This document shows, piece by piece, positions 1 to 8,810 of a stretch of DNA of 64,000 nucleotides. The stretch's first letter is position 1; each line of letters starts with the position of its first letter. The position numbers and the translations under genes were made by a program. The notes beneath the pieces are model-generated. The model did not search any database, was not told where the DNA came from, and saw nothing but the letters and a program-made list of their open reading frames with translations. The DNA is taken from contig NZ_JAMZEA010000001.1 of the NCBI RefSeq assembly GCF_024172125.1, positions 186,001 to 250,000 on the forward strand. Direction: 5' to 3'. The stretch comes from Actinomadura rupiterrae (lineage in GTDB: Bacteria; Actinomycetota; Actinomycetes; Streptosporangiales; Streptosporangiaceae).

Positions 1-55
1 AGAAGTCACTGACTGAGTCCACGACATGATCCGGCCGATTGAGGACAGAAATGGT

Positions 56-1060
56 TTAGCGCAGCGCGGCCAGCACTTCCCGCGCCGCGTCCGTCGCATT
101 GGCCAGGGCGCTTTGCCGGAGCGACTCCGGAGTGGTCCCAGAGGGCAGCTGCCGACTGTAACCGACCCTGATCTCAACGTTGCCGCGCCGGGCGGTGACC
201 TCTCCGACGACGAGCGGCTGGCCCCTGTCCTGCTTGAAACTGCGGAACGCCTCGTCCCCGAGTCCGGGCACCTGTTCGAGCGCGAACGTCCGCTCCAGCG
301 GGGTGTTGTGCGCCTGCGTCCAGCGCGCGCCGAAGTCGCGGCTCGCCTCGCCCGCGGCGTCCGGCAGGGTCGTGGACGGGAACAGGTAGAGCTCCACCAG
401 CAGCCACCGGAACGGCGCCTTCGAGGTGTAGGTGCAGGTAGCGAGCGTGTTGTTGGCGTTCGGCTGCTTGCTCGCCCCCGGCACCACCCGATTGAGGACG
501 GGCTCCGAGACGGTCGTGCACGCGTCCGGAAGGGACAGCACGGTGAACGGTTTCGCGCTCGGCTTCGGCGCCGGGGCGCTCTTGGAGGGCGCGGACGGCC
601 TCGGGGTCTCCGAGGCGGTCGCATCGCCGGTCCCGCTTCCGTTTCCTGTTCCGGACGGGGTCGCAGGCCCTGTTTCGGACGGCCCGGCTTTGCTCTTCCC
701 TCCGGTCGGGACGAGCAGGAACACCCCGGCCGCCGCCACCGCGAACGCCACGACCGCCACCAGCACGATCAGCAGTTTCGGACGCCGCGCCTGCGACGGC
801 GGCTCCGGCGGCGAGTACACCCGCTGGAACGGATCGCCCGCCCGCGCGAGCCCTCCGCCCCGATGCCCCGGCGGCAGGTCCTCGCCGCCGTGTCCCGGAG
901 GCAGGTCCCCGCCCGGCTCCCCTTCGTCCGGCCCGAAATCCCCGTCCCCGGCCAGGCCGCCCTCGGCTTCGTATCCGGCGAAGGGGCCAGGGGGCGGGGT
1001 TTCGGACGGGTCCCAGGGACGTCCCGTTCCGGATCCACCGGACTGCGTCGGACGGCCCAC
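56..1060 (-). CDS. Membrane-anchored protein with DUF3558-like extracellular domain
   Basis: The predicted protein has about 334 residues. A proline-, glycine- and acid-rich cytoplasmic region of about 95 residues is followed by one hydrophobic segment (LLIVLVAVVAFAVAAAGVFL), a Ser/Thr/Pro/Lys-rich linker and a C-terminal domain with two Cys (DACTTV and TCTYTS). That pattern resembles actinobacterial DUF3558 proteins, so a type II membrane protein with an exported C-terminal domain is likely. I prefer the GTG at 1060 because GAGGAG lies about 7 nt upstream; the GTG at 1075 has no properly spaced ribosome binding site. It is divergent from the ligase gene. The molecular function is unknown. 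Confidence 0.7.
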   Translation of the reverse strand: MGRPTQSGGSGTGRPWDPSETPPPGPFAGYEAEGGLAGDGDFGPDEGEPGGDLPPGHGGEDLPPGHRGGGLARAGDPFQRVYSPPEPPSQARRPKLLIVLVAVVAFAVAAAGVFLLVPTGGKSKAGPSETGPATPSGTGNGSGTGDATASETPRPSAPSKSAPAPKPSAKPFTVLSLPDACTTVSEPVLNRVVPGASKQPNANNTLATCTYTSKAPFRWLLVELYLFPSTTLPDAAGEASRDFGARWTQAHNTPLERTFALEQVPGLGDEAFRSFKQDRGQPLVVGEVTARRGNVEIRVGYSRQLPSGTTPESLRQSALANATDAAREVLAALR

Positions 1061-1175
1061 GCTGCCGCTCCTCACTCCCCCGATTGCCCGTTCAACCCGA
1101 CGGTAGACGGGCCGGGCGCGGGCACGCCAGAGGCCGGGCCCCGGGACTGTCGGACCCGCAGGTCACAATGGGACC

Positions 1176-2696
1176 GTGCTGCTTTCGGAGATCGCCCGGA
1201 CCTCGGCCGAGGTGGCCGCCGAGGCGGGCCGCAAGGCCAAGGTGAACGCGCTGGCGGGCGCGCTGCGCTCCGCCGGGCAGGGCGAAGCGGCCGTCGTGGT
1301 CGCCTACCTGTCCGGCGAGCTGCCGCAGCGGCAGATCGGCGTGGGCTACGCGGCGCTGCGCGAGCTGCCTCCCGCCGCGTCCGAGCCGGCGCTGACCGTG
1401 GCCGAGGTCGACGCGGCGTTCGGGGAGATCGGCGGGGTCTCCGGAGCCGGGTCGGTCGCGCGGCGGCGCGAGCTGCTGCACGCCGTCTTCGCGCGGGCCA
1501 CGCTCGCCGAGCAGGAGTTCCTCGTCCGGCTGCTGTCCGGGGAGCTGCGGCAGGGCGCGCTCGACGGCGTGATGACCGACGCCGTCGCGACGGCCGCTGA
1601 GGTCCCGCTCGCGGAGGTCCGCCGCGCGGCCATGCTGCGCGGGGCGCTCGGGCCGGTCGCGGTCGCGGCGCTCGCCGACGGCGTCCCCGGGCTGCGCGTG
1701 TTCAAGCTGGAGGTCGGACGGCCCGTCCGGCCGATGCTCGCCTCGTCCGCGCCGAGCCTCGCGGACGCGCTCGCCAAGATCGACGGGCCCGCCGCGGTGG
1801 AGTGGAAGCTGGACGGCATCCGCGCGCAGATCCACGTCCGGGACGGCGAGGTCCGCGTCTTCACCCGCACCCTGGACGAGATCACCGCGCGGCTGCCGGA
1901 GATCACCGGCCCGCTCGGCGGGCTCGGCCTGCACGACGCGGTGTTCGACGGCGAGCTGATCGCGCTGCGCGAGGACGGCCGCCCGCACCCGTTCCAGATC
2001 ACCGCCGCGCGCACCGCCACCCGCACGAAGAAGGACGGCCCGCAGGTCCCGCTGTCGCTGTTCCTGTTCGACGTCCTGCGCCGGGACGGCGCCGACCTGC
2101 TCGACCGTCCCGACGCCGAACGCCACGAGGCGCTCGTCCGGGCCGTCCCCCCGGACCTGCTGATGCCGCGCACCGTCACCGCCGACCCCGCCGAGGCGGA
2201 GAAGGTCTTCGCGGACGCCGTCGCGCGCGGGCACGAGGGCGTCGTCGTGAAGTCCCCCGCCACGCCCTACGCCGCCGGACGCCGCGGCGCCGGCTGGATC
2301 AAGGTCAAGCCGCGGCACACGCTCGACCTGGTCGTCCTCGCCGTCGAGTGGGGGCACGGCCGCCGCCGCGGCCTCCTGTCCAACCTGCACCTCGGCGCGC
2401 GCGACCCCGAGACCGGCGGTTTCGTCATGCTCGGCAAGACCTTCAAGGGCCTCACGGACGAGCTGCTCGCCTGGCAGACCGAGAAGCTGAAGGCCCTCGC
2501 CGTCCGCGAGGACTCCTACACCGTCCACGTCCGGCCCGAGCTGGTCGTCGAGATCGCCTTCGACGGCCTCCAGACCAGCCCCCGCTACCCCGGCGGCCTG
2601 GCCCTGCGCTTCGCCCGCGTCCTGCGCTACCGCCCCGACAAGACCGCCGCCGAAGCCGACACCATCGAAACCGTCCGAGCCCTGGCCGGCATCTGA
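1176..2696 (+). CDS. ligB: ATP-dependent DNA ligase, LigB type
   Basis: The protein has 506 residues, the usual length of actinobacterial LigB. An N-terminal DNA-binding domain (about 1-180) precedes the nucleotidyltransferase core. Motif [13 protein letters not shown], supplies the adenylated lysine K211; later motifs include [16 protein letters not shown] and GWIKVKP, followed by an OB fold (about 400-506). It joins nicked DNA using ATP and is accessory to the NAD-dependent LigA. The start is GTG; an ATG at 1168 is out of frame. It stands alone, divergent from the preceding gene and convergent with the next, whose stop is 6 bp away. Confidence 0.9.
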   Translation: MLLSEIARTSAEVAAEAGRKAKVNALAGALRSAGQGEAAVVVAYLSGELPQRQIGVGYAALRELPPAASEPALTVAEVDAAFGEIGGVSGAGSVARRRELLHAVFARATLAEQEFLVRLLSGELRQGALDGVMTDAVATAAEVPLAEVRRAAMLRGALGPVAVAALADGVPGLRVFKLEVGRPVRPMLASSAPSLADALAKIDGPAAVEWKLDGIRAQIHVRDGEVRVFTRTLDEITARLPEITGPLGGLGLHDAVFDGELIALREDGRPHPFQITAARTATRTKKDGPQVPLSLFLFDVLRRDGADLLDRPDAERHEALVRAVPPDLLMPRTVTADPAEAEKVFADAVARGHEGVVVKSPATPYAAGRRGAGWIKVKPRHTLDLVVLAVEWGHGRRRGLLSNLHLGARDPETGGFVMLGKTFKGLTDELLAWQTEKLKALAVREDSYTVHVRPELVVEIAFDGLQTSPRYPGGLALRFARVLRYRPDKTAAEADTIETVRALAGI

Positions 2697-2702
2697 CCCG
2701 CC

Positions 2703-3554
2703 TCAGTCGACCCGGGACCGCCGGTGCCGCCGGTCGGGCAAGGCATGCTCGCCCGTCCTGCCGGTCTTGCGCCGCCGCGCCTCCGGCGGGATCAGGTCGT
2801 GCCGCCCGGCGATGAACTCCTGGATCCAGATCTTCGCGCGGATGATCGGCCGCCGGTACCGCTCCTCGCGCCGGACGGCCCGCCGGTACTTGCGCGACCC
2901 CGGCGCGTACAGCCACCGCGACCACGGCGACCCGGGCCGCGCCACCCGCACCGCGCCGACGATCAGCACCACCGGCACGAACAGGCCGAGCAGCCCCGTC
3001 CAGATCTTCCCCTTCAGCAGCGCCACCACCGCGAGCCCCAGGTTGACCGAAAGGGACGCCACGTAAACCACCAGCAGCAGCGGCCGCGCCGTCTCGTCCC
3101 CCGGCGCAGGCTGCTCGAACCCGGTCATCCCGAGCGGATGGACCCCCAACAAGAGCAGCCCGGTCACCGCGATCGCGACGAACACCGCGTCCACCGACGC
3201 GCGGCCCTTCTCCGTCCAGTAGACGTCCTGGAGGTGCAGGATCAGCGCGAACTCGTCCAGCACCAGCGCCGCGCCCATCCCGAACACGCTCGCCGCCAGC
3301 ACGTTCGGCCACGAGTGCGCCGACGGGATCGCGAACCCGGCGACCCCGCCCAGCAGCATCAGCACCACGCCGAACACGACGTGGTGGATGTGCACGTCGC
3401 CCGCCTTGACGTTGCGGAACCACCACCGCACGTCATTCCGGATCAGCCGCACGTTCACCCGCGTCAGGACGAACGTCACGATGAAGGCGACGAAGAAGCA
3501 GAACAGCGGCAACCGACCGGTCTCGACGATCCGCCGTACAAAGAACTCGTGCAT
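2703..3554 (-). CDS. Multi-pass integral membrane protein of unknown function
   Basis: The predicted protein has 283 residues, beginning at ATG 3554 (MHEFFVRRIVETGR) with a G-run ribosome binding site 4-9 nt upstream; further upstream codons in frame look like untranslated leader. About six or seven hydrophobic segments lie in residues 15-200, followed by a basic cytoplasmic tail rich in Arg and Lys. The sequence KAGDVHIHHVVFG carries three closely spaced His and DEFALILHL an acidic pair, both placed between membrane segments, so metal or proton binding is conceivable. The family is a recognisable actinobacterial integral membrane protein but I cannot assign a function. Confidence 0.75.
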   Translation of the reverse strand: MHEFFVRRIVETGRLPLFCFFVAFIVTFVLTRVNVRLIRNDVRWWFRNVKAGDVHIHHVVFGVVLMLLGGVAGFAIPSAHSWPNVLAASVFGMGAALVLDEFALILHLQDVYWTEKGRASVDAVFVAIAVTGLLLLGVHPLGMTGFEQPAPGDETARPLLLVVYVASLSVNLGLAVVALLKGKIWTGLLGLFVPVVLIVGAVRVARPGSPWSRWLYAPGSRKYRRAVRREERYRRPIIRAKIWIQEFIAGRHDLIPPEARRRKTGRTGEHALPDRRHRRSRVD

Positions 3555-3643
3555 GCACCCCCCGTATGCACCATCATGCCCCGTGATCTGCGGCGATATC
3601 GTGGGGGTGAGGCTGATCAATGAAGATCACACCCTAGGGAGCC

Positions 3644-4744
3644 ATGTTGAGCCGCATCGTGGACCACTGCGACCCGTCCTGCCGGGCCTGGATCGCGGAG
3701 GCGATCCGGAAGGTCGAGGCCGACGCCAACCGCAGTGCGGACACGCACCTGCACGTCTTCCCGCTGCCGCCCGAGTGGGGCATCGACCTGTACCTGAAGG
3801 ACGAGTCGGTCCACCCGACCGGGTCGCTGAAGCACCGGCTGGCGCGGTCGCTGTTCCTGTACGGGCTGGCGAACGGGTGGATCCGGGAGGGGACGACGAT
3901 CATCGAGGCGTCGTCGGGGTCCACGGCGGTGTCGGAGGCGTACTTCGCGCGGCTGGTCGGGCTGCCGTTCGTCGCGGTGATGCCCGCGTCGACCAGCCCG
4001 GAGAAGATCGAGCTGATCGAGTTCTACGGCGGCCGGCCGCACCTGGTGGACGACCCGACCACGATCTACGCCGAGTCGCACCGGCTGGCGGCCGAGTGCG
4101 GCGGGCACTTCATGGACCAGTTCACCTACGCCGAGCGGGCCACGGACTGGCGGGCGAACAACAACATCGCGGCGTCGATCTTCGAGCAGCTGGAGCTGGA
4201 GCGGTTCCCGGAGCCGTCGTGGATCGTGGTCGGGGCCGGGACGGGCGGGACGTCCGCGACGATCGGGCGGTATGTCCGGTACCGGCGGTTCCAGACGCGG
4301 GTGGCGGTGGTGGACCCGGAGGGGTCGGCGTTCTTCGGCGCGTTCCGCGACGGGGACGCGTCCCGGACCGCGCCGGGGTCGCGGATCGAGGGCATCGGGC
4401 GGCCGCGGGTCGAGCCGTCCTTCCTGCCGACGGTGATCGACCGGATGATCCAGGTGCCGGACGCGGCGTCCATCGCGGCCATGCGCTGGACGAACGAGGT
4501 CACCGGCCGGAACGCGGGCGGCTCCACCGGGACGGCCATGTGGGGCGTGTGCGAGCTGATCGCGGAGATGCTCCGCAACGGCCAGCGCGGCAGCGTCGTG
4601 ACCCTGATCTGCGACGGCGCCGAGCGCTACCGCCACACCTACTGCTCGGACGACTGGCTGGCCGCGCAGGGCCTCGACATCGCTCCCTACCTGGGCGCCC
4701 TGCGCGACTTCCTGAAGACCGGTTCCATGCCCGCCGAGGCCTGA
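3644..4744 (+). CDS. cds1: PLP-dependent L-cysteine desulfhydrase Cds1
   Basis: The 366-residue protein belongs to the cysteine synthase fold-type II PLP family and matches the mycobacterial Cds1 (Rv3684-like) subgroup. The PLP lysine is K63 in [12 protein letters not shown] substrate loop [13 protein letters not shown] and the phosphate-binding glycine loop [14 protein letters not shown] follow. Cds1-type enzymes convert L-cysteine to pyruvate, ammonium and hydrogen sulfide, affecting redox balance. A standard cysteine synthase is less likely because the family signature extends through the C terminus ([11 protein letters not shown]). The start is ATG. It is convergent with rip1, whose stop lies 11 bp downstream. 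Confidence 0.85.
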   Translation: MLSRIVDHCDPSCRAWIAEAIRKVEADANRSADTHLHVFPLPPEWGIDLYLKDESVHPTGSLKHRLARSLFLYGLANGWIREGTTIIEASSGSTAVSEAYFARLVGLPFVAVMPASTSPEKIELIEFYGGRPHLVDDPTTIYAESHRLAAECGGHFMDQFTYAERATDWRANNNIAASIFEQLELERFPEPSWIVVGAGTGGTSATIGRYVRYRRFQTRVAVVDPEGSAFFGAFRDGDASRTAPGSRIEGIGRPRVEPSFLPTVIDRMIQVPDAASIAAMRWTNEVTGRNAGGSTGTAMWGVCELIAEMLRNGQRGSVVTLICDGAERYRHTYCSDDWLAAQGLDIAPYLGALRDFLKTGSMPAEA

Positions 4745-4754
4745 CCCGGCGGGG

Positions 4755-6050
4755 TCAGCCGTTCAGCTTGATGGGGTTGACCAGGTCGGCGTAGATCAGC
4801 AGGCCGCCCATGACGACCAGGACGGCGGCCATGACGTAGGTCACCGGGAGGGCCTTCGCGACGTCCACGTAGCCGGGGTCGGGGCGGCGGGTGAGGCGCG
4901 CGAAGCCCTTCTTCAGGGCCTCCAGCAGCGCGCCCGCCATGTGCCCGCCGTCCAGCGGGAGCAGCGGGACGAGGTTGAACAGGCCGACCGCGAGGTTCAG
5001 CGAGCCGAGCAGGCCGATGAACACGCTGACCTTCTGCAGGGTGGTCAGGTCGTGGGACGCGGCGACCTCGCCGCCCATCCGGCTCACGCCGACCACGCCG
5101 ACCGGGCCGTTCGGGTCGCGCTTCTCGTTGCCGAACGCGGCCTTCCAGATGCCGACCATCTTCTTCGGCATGTTCACCAGGGCGCCGACGGTGCGGCCGG
5201 TCATGTCGCCCATCGTGCTCGCCACGGCGCCCGGGCCCTGCTGGACGTAGGCGCTGGTGGGCGTGATGCCGAGGAACCCGACCTCGACGGTCTTCTGGGT
5301 GTCCTTGAGGTCGGCCATCTTGTTCCGGATGATCGGCACGCTGGCCTTCACGTCCTGGCCGTTGCGGCGGATGTCGATCGCGACGGTCCTGCCCGCCGAG
5401 TCGCGGATCAGCCCCTGGAGCTGGGTGTACGAGGTGATCTTGTGGCCGTCGAACGAGACGATCCGGTCACCGGCCTGGAGCTTGGCCTGCGCGGCCGGGG
5501 TCAGCGGCGCGTTCGCGGGGCACTGGCCGTTCGCCTGGCTCGCGCTCACCACGCACTTCGACACCGACTGGATCACCGGCTGCGGGGTCTCCCGGCCGAT
5601 GCCCATCAGCAGGATGGAGAAGAACAGCACGGCCAGCACCAGGTTCATCGCCGGGCCGCCGAACATGATCAGGAGCTTCTGCCACCACTTCTTGGAGTAG
5701 AAGACCCGCTCCTCGTCGCCGGGCCGGATCTCCTCCAGCGCCGCGCCGCGGGCGTTCTCGATCAGCCCCTGCCAGGGCCCGGTGGACACCTGGCGCACCT
5801 GGCCCGGCGCGTCCCCCCGGCGCGGCGGCAGCATCCCGATCATGCGGATGTAGCCGCCGAGCGGGATCCACTTGATCCCGTACTCGGTCTCGCCCCGCCG
5901 GAACGACCACATCGTAGGGCCGAAACCCACCATGAACTGCGGCACCCGCACGCCGAACAGCTTGGCGAAGCTCATGTGGCCCAGCTCGTGCAAGGCGATC
6001 GACACGAGCAGGCCGAAGAACAGGATGAGCACCCCCGCCAGCCAGAACAT
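4755..6050 (-). CDS. rip1: Site-2 intramembrane metalloprotease (RseP/Rip1 family)
   Basis: The protein has 431 residues from ATG 6050. The first membrane segment contains the zinc motif HELGH (H21, E22, H25). A PDZ-like domain occupies about residues 165-265 (LQAGDRIVSFDGHKI), and the C-terminal membrane region contains the partner motif PLLPLDGGHMAG. The family cleaves anti-sigma factors and other membrane substrates within the bilayer during envelope stress. In many actinobacteria this gene sits between dxr and ispG. Here neither neighbour is present, so it is either relocated or a paralogue; the window alone cannot decide. Confidence 0.9.
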   Translation of the reverse strand: MFWLAGVLILFFGLLVSIALHELGHMSFAKLFGVRVPQFMVGFGPTMWSFRRGETEYGIKWIPLGGYIRMIGMLPPRRGDAPGQVRQVSTGPWQGLIENARGAALEEIRPGDEERVFYSKKWWQKLLIMFGGPAMNLVLAVLFFSILLMGIGRETPQPVIQSVSKCVVSASQANGQCPANAPLTPAAQAKLQAGDRIVSFDGHKITSYTQLQGLIRDSAGRTVAIDIRRNGQDVKASVPIIRNKMADLKDTQKTVEVGFLGITPTSAYVQQGPGAVASTMGDMTGRTVGALVNMPKKMVGIWKAAFGNEKRDPNGPVGVVGVSRMGGEVAASHDLTTLQKVSVFIGLLGSLNLAVGLFNLVPLLPLDGGHMAGALLEALKKGFARLTRRPDPGYVDVAKALPVTYVMAAVLVVMGGLLIYADLVNPIKLNG

Positions 6051-6169
6051 GCTTCCCCGTCCTCCCGGTGATCTCCAGCGACGCACCCAGGGTACGTCAG
6101 AAGACCGTCTCCCTCCGCGTACAAAGCCATAGCCGCCGCATCCCGCCCCGTCCCGGCGAACCCCGCAAC

Positions 6170-6435
6170 GGACGGCCGCACACCGCCAAGCCCACGCTGC
6201 CGAGCACGGACGAGCCGCCAGCCGCGAACGAGCGGTCAGGCGCAGACGAACCCGCCGGGCGCGGGCCGCCGAGCACTGGCGAGCCGCCGGGCGCGGGGGG
6301 CGGTCAGGCGCGGGCAGGCCGCCGAGCTCGGATGAACGGTCAGGCGCGGGCGGGCCGCCGGGCGCGGACGAGCGGTCAGGCGCGGGCGGGCCGCCGGGGG
6401 CAGGTGGGGCGATCAGGCGCGGACTAGCGGTCAGG
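6170..6435. repeat. Degenerate GC-rich tandem array abutting the GntR stop codon
   Basis: The gap between rip1 and the GntR gene holds no credible gene. Variants of GCGGTCAGGCGCGGGC recur at roughly 30-40 bp spacing, for example near 6235, 6303, 6340 and 6375, and the final copy is the 3' end of the GntR gene itself (GGTCAGGCC, stop at 6431-6433). The array therefore repeats the terminal Ala codon plus stop of its neighbour. Confidence 0.6.
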
Positions 6436-7177
6436 CCAGGAAGGCTCTGAGGAGGGCGGCGGTGCCGTCCAGGTGCTCGGTCACGGCCTGGCGGGCGGCG
6501 TCGGGGTCGCCGGTGAGGACGGCGTTGGCGATGGCGTCGTGCTGGTTGGCGGCGTGGGCGATGTTGGCGTCCAGGACGGGGATGGCGTTCAGCAGGTCGG
6601 TGACGCGCATCCGGGCGTCGGCGCAGGCGGCGACGAGGGTCGGCGAGCCGGTCAGCTCGGCGATGGTCAGGTGGAAGAGGGTGTCGAGGCGGCGGTAGGC
6701 GTCCGGGCCCGCCTGGTTCAGGTCGTCCAGGCGGGTCTGGAGGAGGGTGCGCTGGGACTCCGACAGGGGCGCGGACGCGGCCAGCTGGGCGGCGCCGGTC
6801 TCCACGGCGAGGCGGAAGGTGAGGGTGTCGTGGAGGTCGTCGCCCATGGCGGCGAGGGCGCGGCGGAGGTCGGTGGTGCGCGGGCGGGGGCGCTTGTAGG
6901 TGACGAAGGTGCCGCCGGCGCGTCCTCGGCGGGACTCGACGTAGCCCTCCTGGGCGAGGACGCGGATGGCCTCGCGCAGCGTGACGCGGCTGACGCCGAG
7001 GAGCGGGGCCAGCTCGCGCTCGGGGGGCAGCCGGTCGCCGCGGTCGACGACGCCGAGCTTGATCGCCTGGAGCAGCCGCTCGACGGTCTCCTCGAACGCG
7101 TTGCCCGCCCGGACGGGCCGGAACACCGCGTCGCTCAGCGGCGTGCGCCCCGCCACGGTCTCCTCCACAGGCCCCAC
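6431..7177 (-). CDS. GntR-family regulator, FadR/FCD subfamily
   Basis: The protein has about 248 residues from GTG 7177; a GTG at 7171 is also possible. The N-terminal winged helix includes GDRLPPERELAPLLGVSRVT and the wing EGYVESRRGRAGGTFV. The C-terminal all-helical FCD domain carries the His and Asp positions expected for metal and ligand binding (RLDTLFHLTIAELTG and AANQHDAI). It is divergent from the permease-GS-ALDH-SDR set, and a TGGTCTGACGT site lies between them. It is therefore probably the local repressor, released by an amine-derived acid or a pathway intermediate; that ligand is inference. Confidence 0.85.
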   Translation of the reverse strand: MGPVEETVAGRTPLSDAVFRPVRAGNAFEETVERLLQAIKLGVVDRGDRLPPERELAPLLGVSRVTLREAIRVLAQEGYVESRRGRAGGTFVTYKRPRPRTTDLRRALAAMGDDLHDTLTFRLAVETGAAQLAASAPLSESQRTLLQTRLDDLNQAGPDAYRRLDTLFHLTIAELTGSPTLVAACADARMRVTDLLNAIPVLDANIAHAANQHDAIANAVLTGDPDAARQAVTEHLDGTAALLRAFLA

Positions 7178-7235
7178 GTTACAGGGATATTTCGCGGCTC
7201 CACCCTCTTGACGCGGGCCCGTCCGCAAACCTTAA

Positions 7236-7246
7236 TGGTCTGACGT
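7236..7246. promoter_or_regulatory. Candidate FadR-type GntR operator
   Basis: TGGTCTGACGT matches the FCD-subfamily consensus T-N-G-T-NNN-A-C-N-A except for the last base and contains a perfect GTC-T-GAC dyad. It lies in the divergent gap, about 45 bp before the permease start and 60 bp before the GntR start. Confidence 0.4.
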
Positions 7247-7289
7247 TAGCCCGTTAACAGGGCGCAAACCCCCCTTGCGAGGAGGCGCC

Positions 7290-8810
7290 GTGAGCCTCGA
7301 CGAACACGCCCCTACCCGCTCCGACGACGAGCAGCGGCTGCACGAGCTGGGCTACGCCCAGGAACTGCGCCGGTCCATGTCCGGTTTCGCCAACTTCGCC
7401 GTCTCGTTCACGATCATCTCGGTGCTCACCGGCTGCCTGACGTCCTACACGATCGGCCTCAAGGGCGGCGGCCCCGCGGTGATCACGTGGGGCTGGCTCG
7501 GGGTCGGCGCGATGACGCTGCTGGTCGCGCTGGCCATGGCCGAGGTCTGCTCCAGCTACCCGACCGCCGGCGGCCTCTACTACTGGGCCGCCAAGCTCGC
7601 CCCGCGCAACGGCGCGGCCTGGTCCTGGTTCACCGGATGGTTCAACTTCACCGGCCAGGTCGCCGTCACCGCCGGGATCGTCTACGGCTCGGCCGCGTTC
7701 CTCAACCCCCTGCTGGACGACCGGTTCGGCTACTCGGTCTCCCCTGGCCACACGTTCATCCTGTTCGCGGCGCTGCTGGTGGTCCACGCGCTGGTGAACC
7801 AGTTCGGCGTCCGGCTGGTGGCGCTGCTGAACGGCGTGAGCGTGTGGTGGCACGTGATCGGCGTCGCGGTCGTCATCGGCGTGCTGGCGTTCAAGCCGTC
7901 CCACCACCAGAGCGCCGGGTTCGTGTTCACCAAGTTCGTGAACGAGACGGGGTGGCAGTACGGGTTCTACGCGGCGTTGATCGGGCTGCTGCTGTCGCAG
8001 TACACGCTGACCGGGTACGACGCGTCCGCGCACATGACCGAGGAGACGCACGACGCGGCGCGGTCCGGGCCGCGCGGGATCGTCAACTCGGTGCTGATCT
8101 CGATCGTCGCGGGCTGGCTGCTGCTGCTCGGCATGACGTTCGCGATCCAGGACTACGGCAAGGCCGCGTCCGACGGGCCCGCGCAGATCTTCACGTCCGC
8201 GACCGGGCGGACGCTCGGGGACGTCCTGATCCTCATCTCGTTCGGCGCGCAGTTCTTCTGCGGGATGGCCTCGGTCACCGCGAACTCCCGGATGATCTAC
8301 GCGTTCTCGCGGGACGGCGCGCTCCCGTTCTCCGCCGCCTGGCACCGCATCAACCCGCGCACCCGGACGCCCACCAACGCGATCTGGCTCGCGGCCGGCT
8401 GCGCCTTCGTCCTGGCCCTGCCCGCGCTGTGGAACTACACGGCCTACCTCGCGGTCACGTCCGTCGCGGTGATCGGCCTGTACATCGCCTACGTCATCCC
8501 GACGTTCCTGCGGCTGCGGCAGGGGGACGCGTTCGAGCGCGGGCCCTGGCACCTCGGACGGTTCAGCCGTCCGATCGGGATCATCTCGGTGCTGTGGGTC
8601 GCGTTCATCGCCGTGCTGTTCATGCTGCCCCCGGCGAACCCGGTCACCACCGACAGCTTCAACTACGCGCCGATCGCGCTCGCCGTAGTCCTCGGCGGCG
8701 CTGCGCTGTGGTGGGTGCTGTCCGCGCGCCGCTGGTTCGCCGGCCCGAAGGTGCAGGGCAGCGCCGCCGAACTGGCCGCCATCGAGGACGACCTGAAGGG
8801 CATCGGATGA
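7290..8810 (+). CDS. APC-superfamily amino acid/amine permease
   Basis: The protein has 506 residues from GTG 7290, chosen because GCGAGGAGG ends 6 nt upstream. About twelve membrane segments are visible, and the N-terminal region GFANFAVSFTIISVLTGCLTS and SYPTAGGLYYWAA are typical of the APC amino acid/choline-type permease group. It ends by a TGA overlapping the ATG of the glutamine-synthetase-like gene (ATGA), so the two are translationally coupled. Together with the downstream genes, uptake of an amine (polyamine, ethanolamine or similar) or amino acid is likely. The exact substrate cannot be read from sequence. Confidence 0.88.
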   Translation: MSLDEHAPTRSDDEQRLHELGYAQELRRSMSGFANFAVSFTIISVLTGCLTSYTIGLKGGGPAVITWGWLGVGAMTLLVALAMAEVCSSYPTAGGLYYWAAKLAPRNGAAWSWFTGWFNFTGQVAVTAGIVYGSAAFLNPLLDDRFGYSVSPGHTFILFAALLVVHALVNQFGVRLVALLNGVSVWWHVIGVAVVIGVLAFKPSHHQSAGFVFTKFVNETGWQYGFYAALIGLLLSQYTLTGYDASAHMTEETHDAARSGPRGIVNSVLISIVAGWLLLLGMTFAIQDYGKAASDGPAQIFTSATGRTLGDVLILISFGAQFFCGMASVTANSRMIYAFSRDGALPFSAAWHRINPRTRTPTNAIWLAAGCAFVLALPALWNYTAYLAVTSVAVIGLYIAYVIPTFLRLRQGDAFERGPWHLGRFSRPIGIISVLWVAFIAVLFMLPPANPVTTDSFNYAPIALAVVLGGAALWWVLSARRWFAGPKVQGSAAELAAIEDDLKGIG

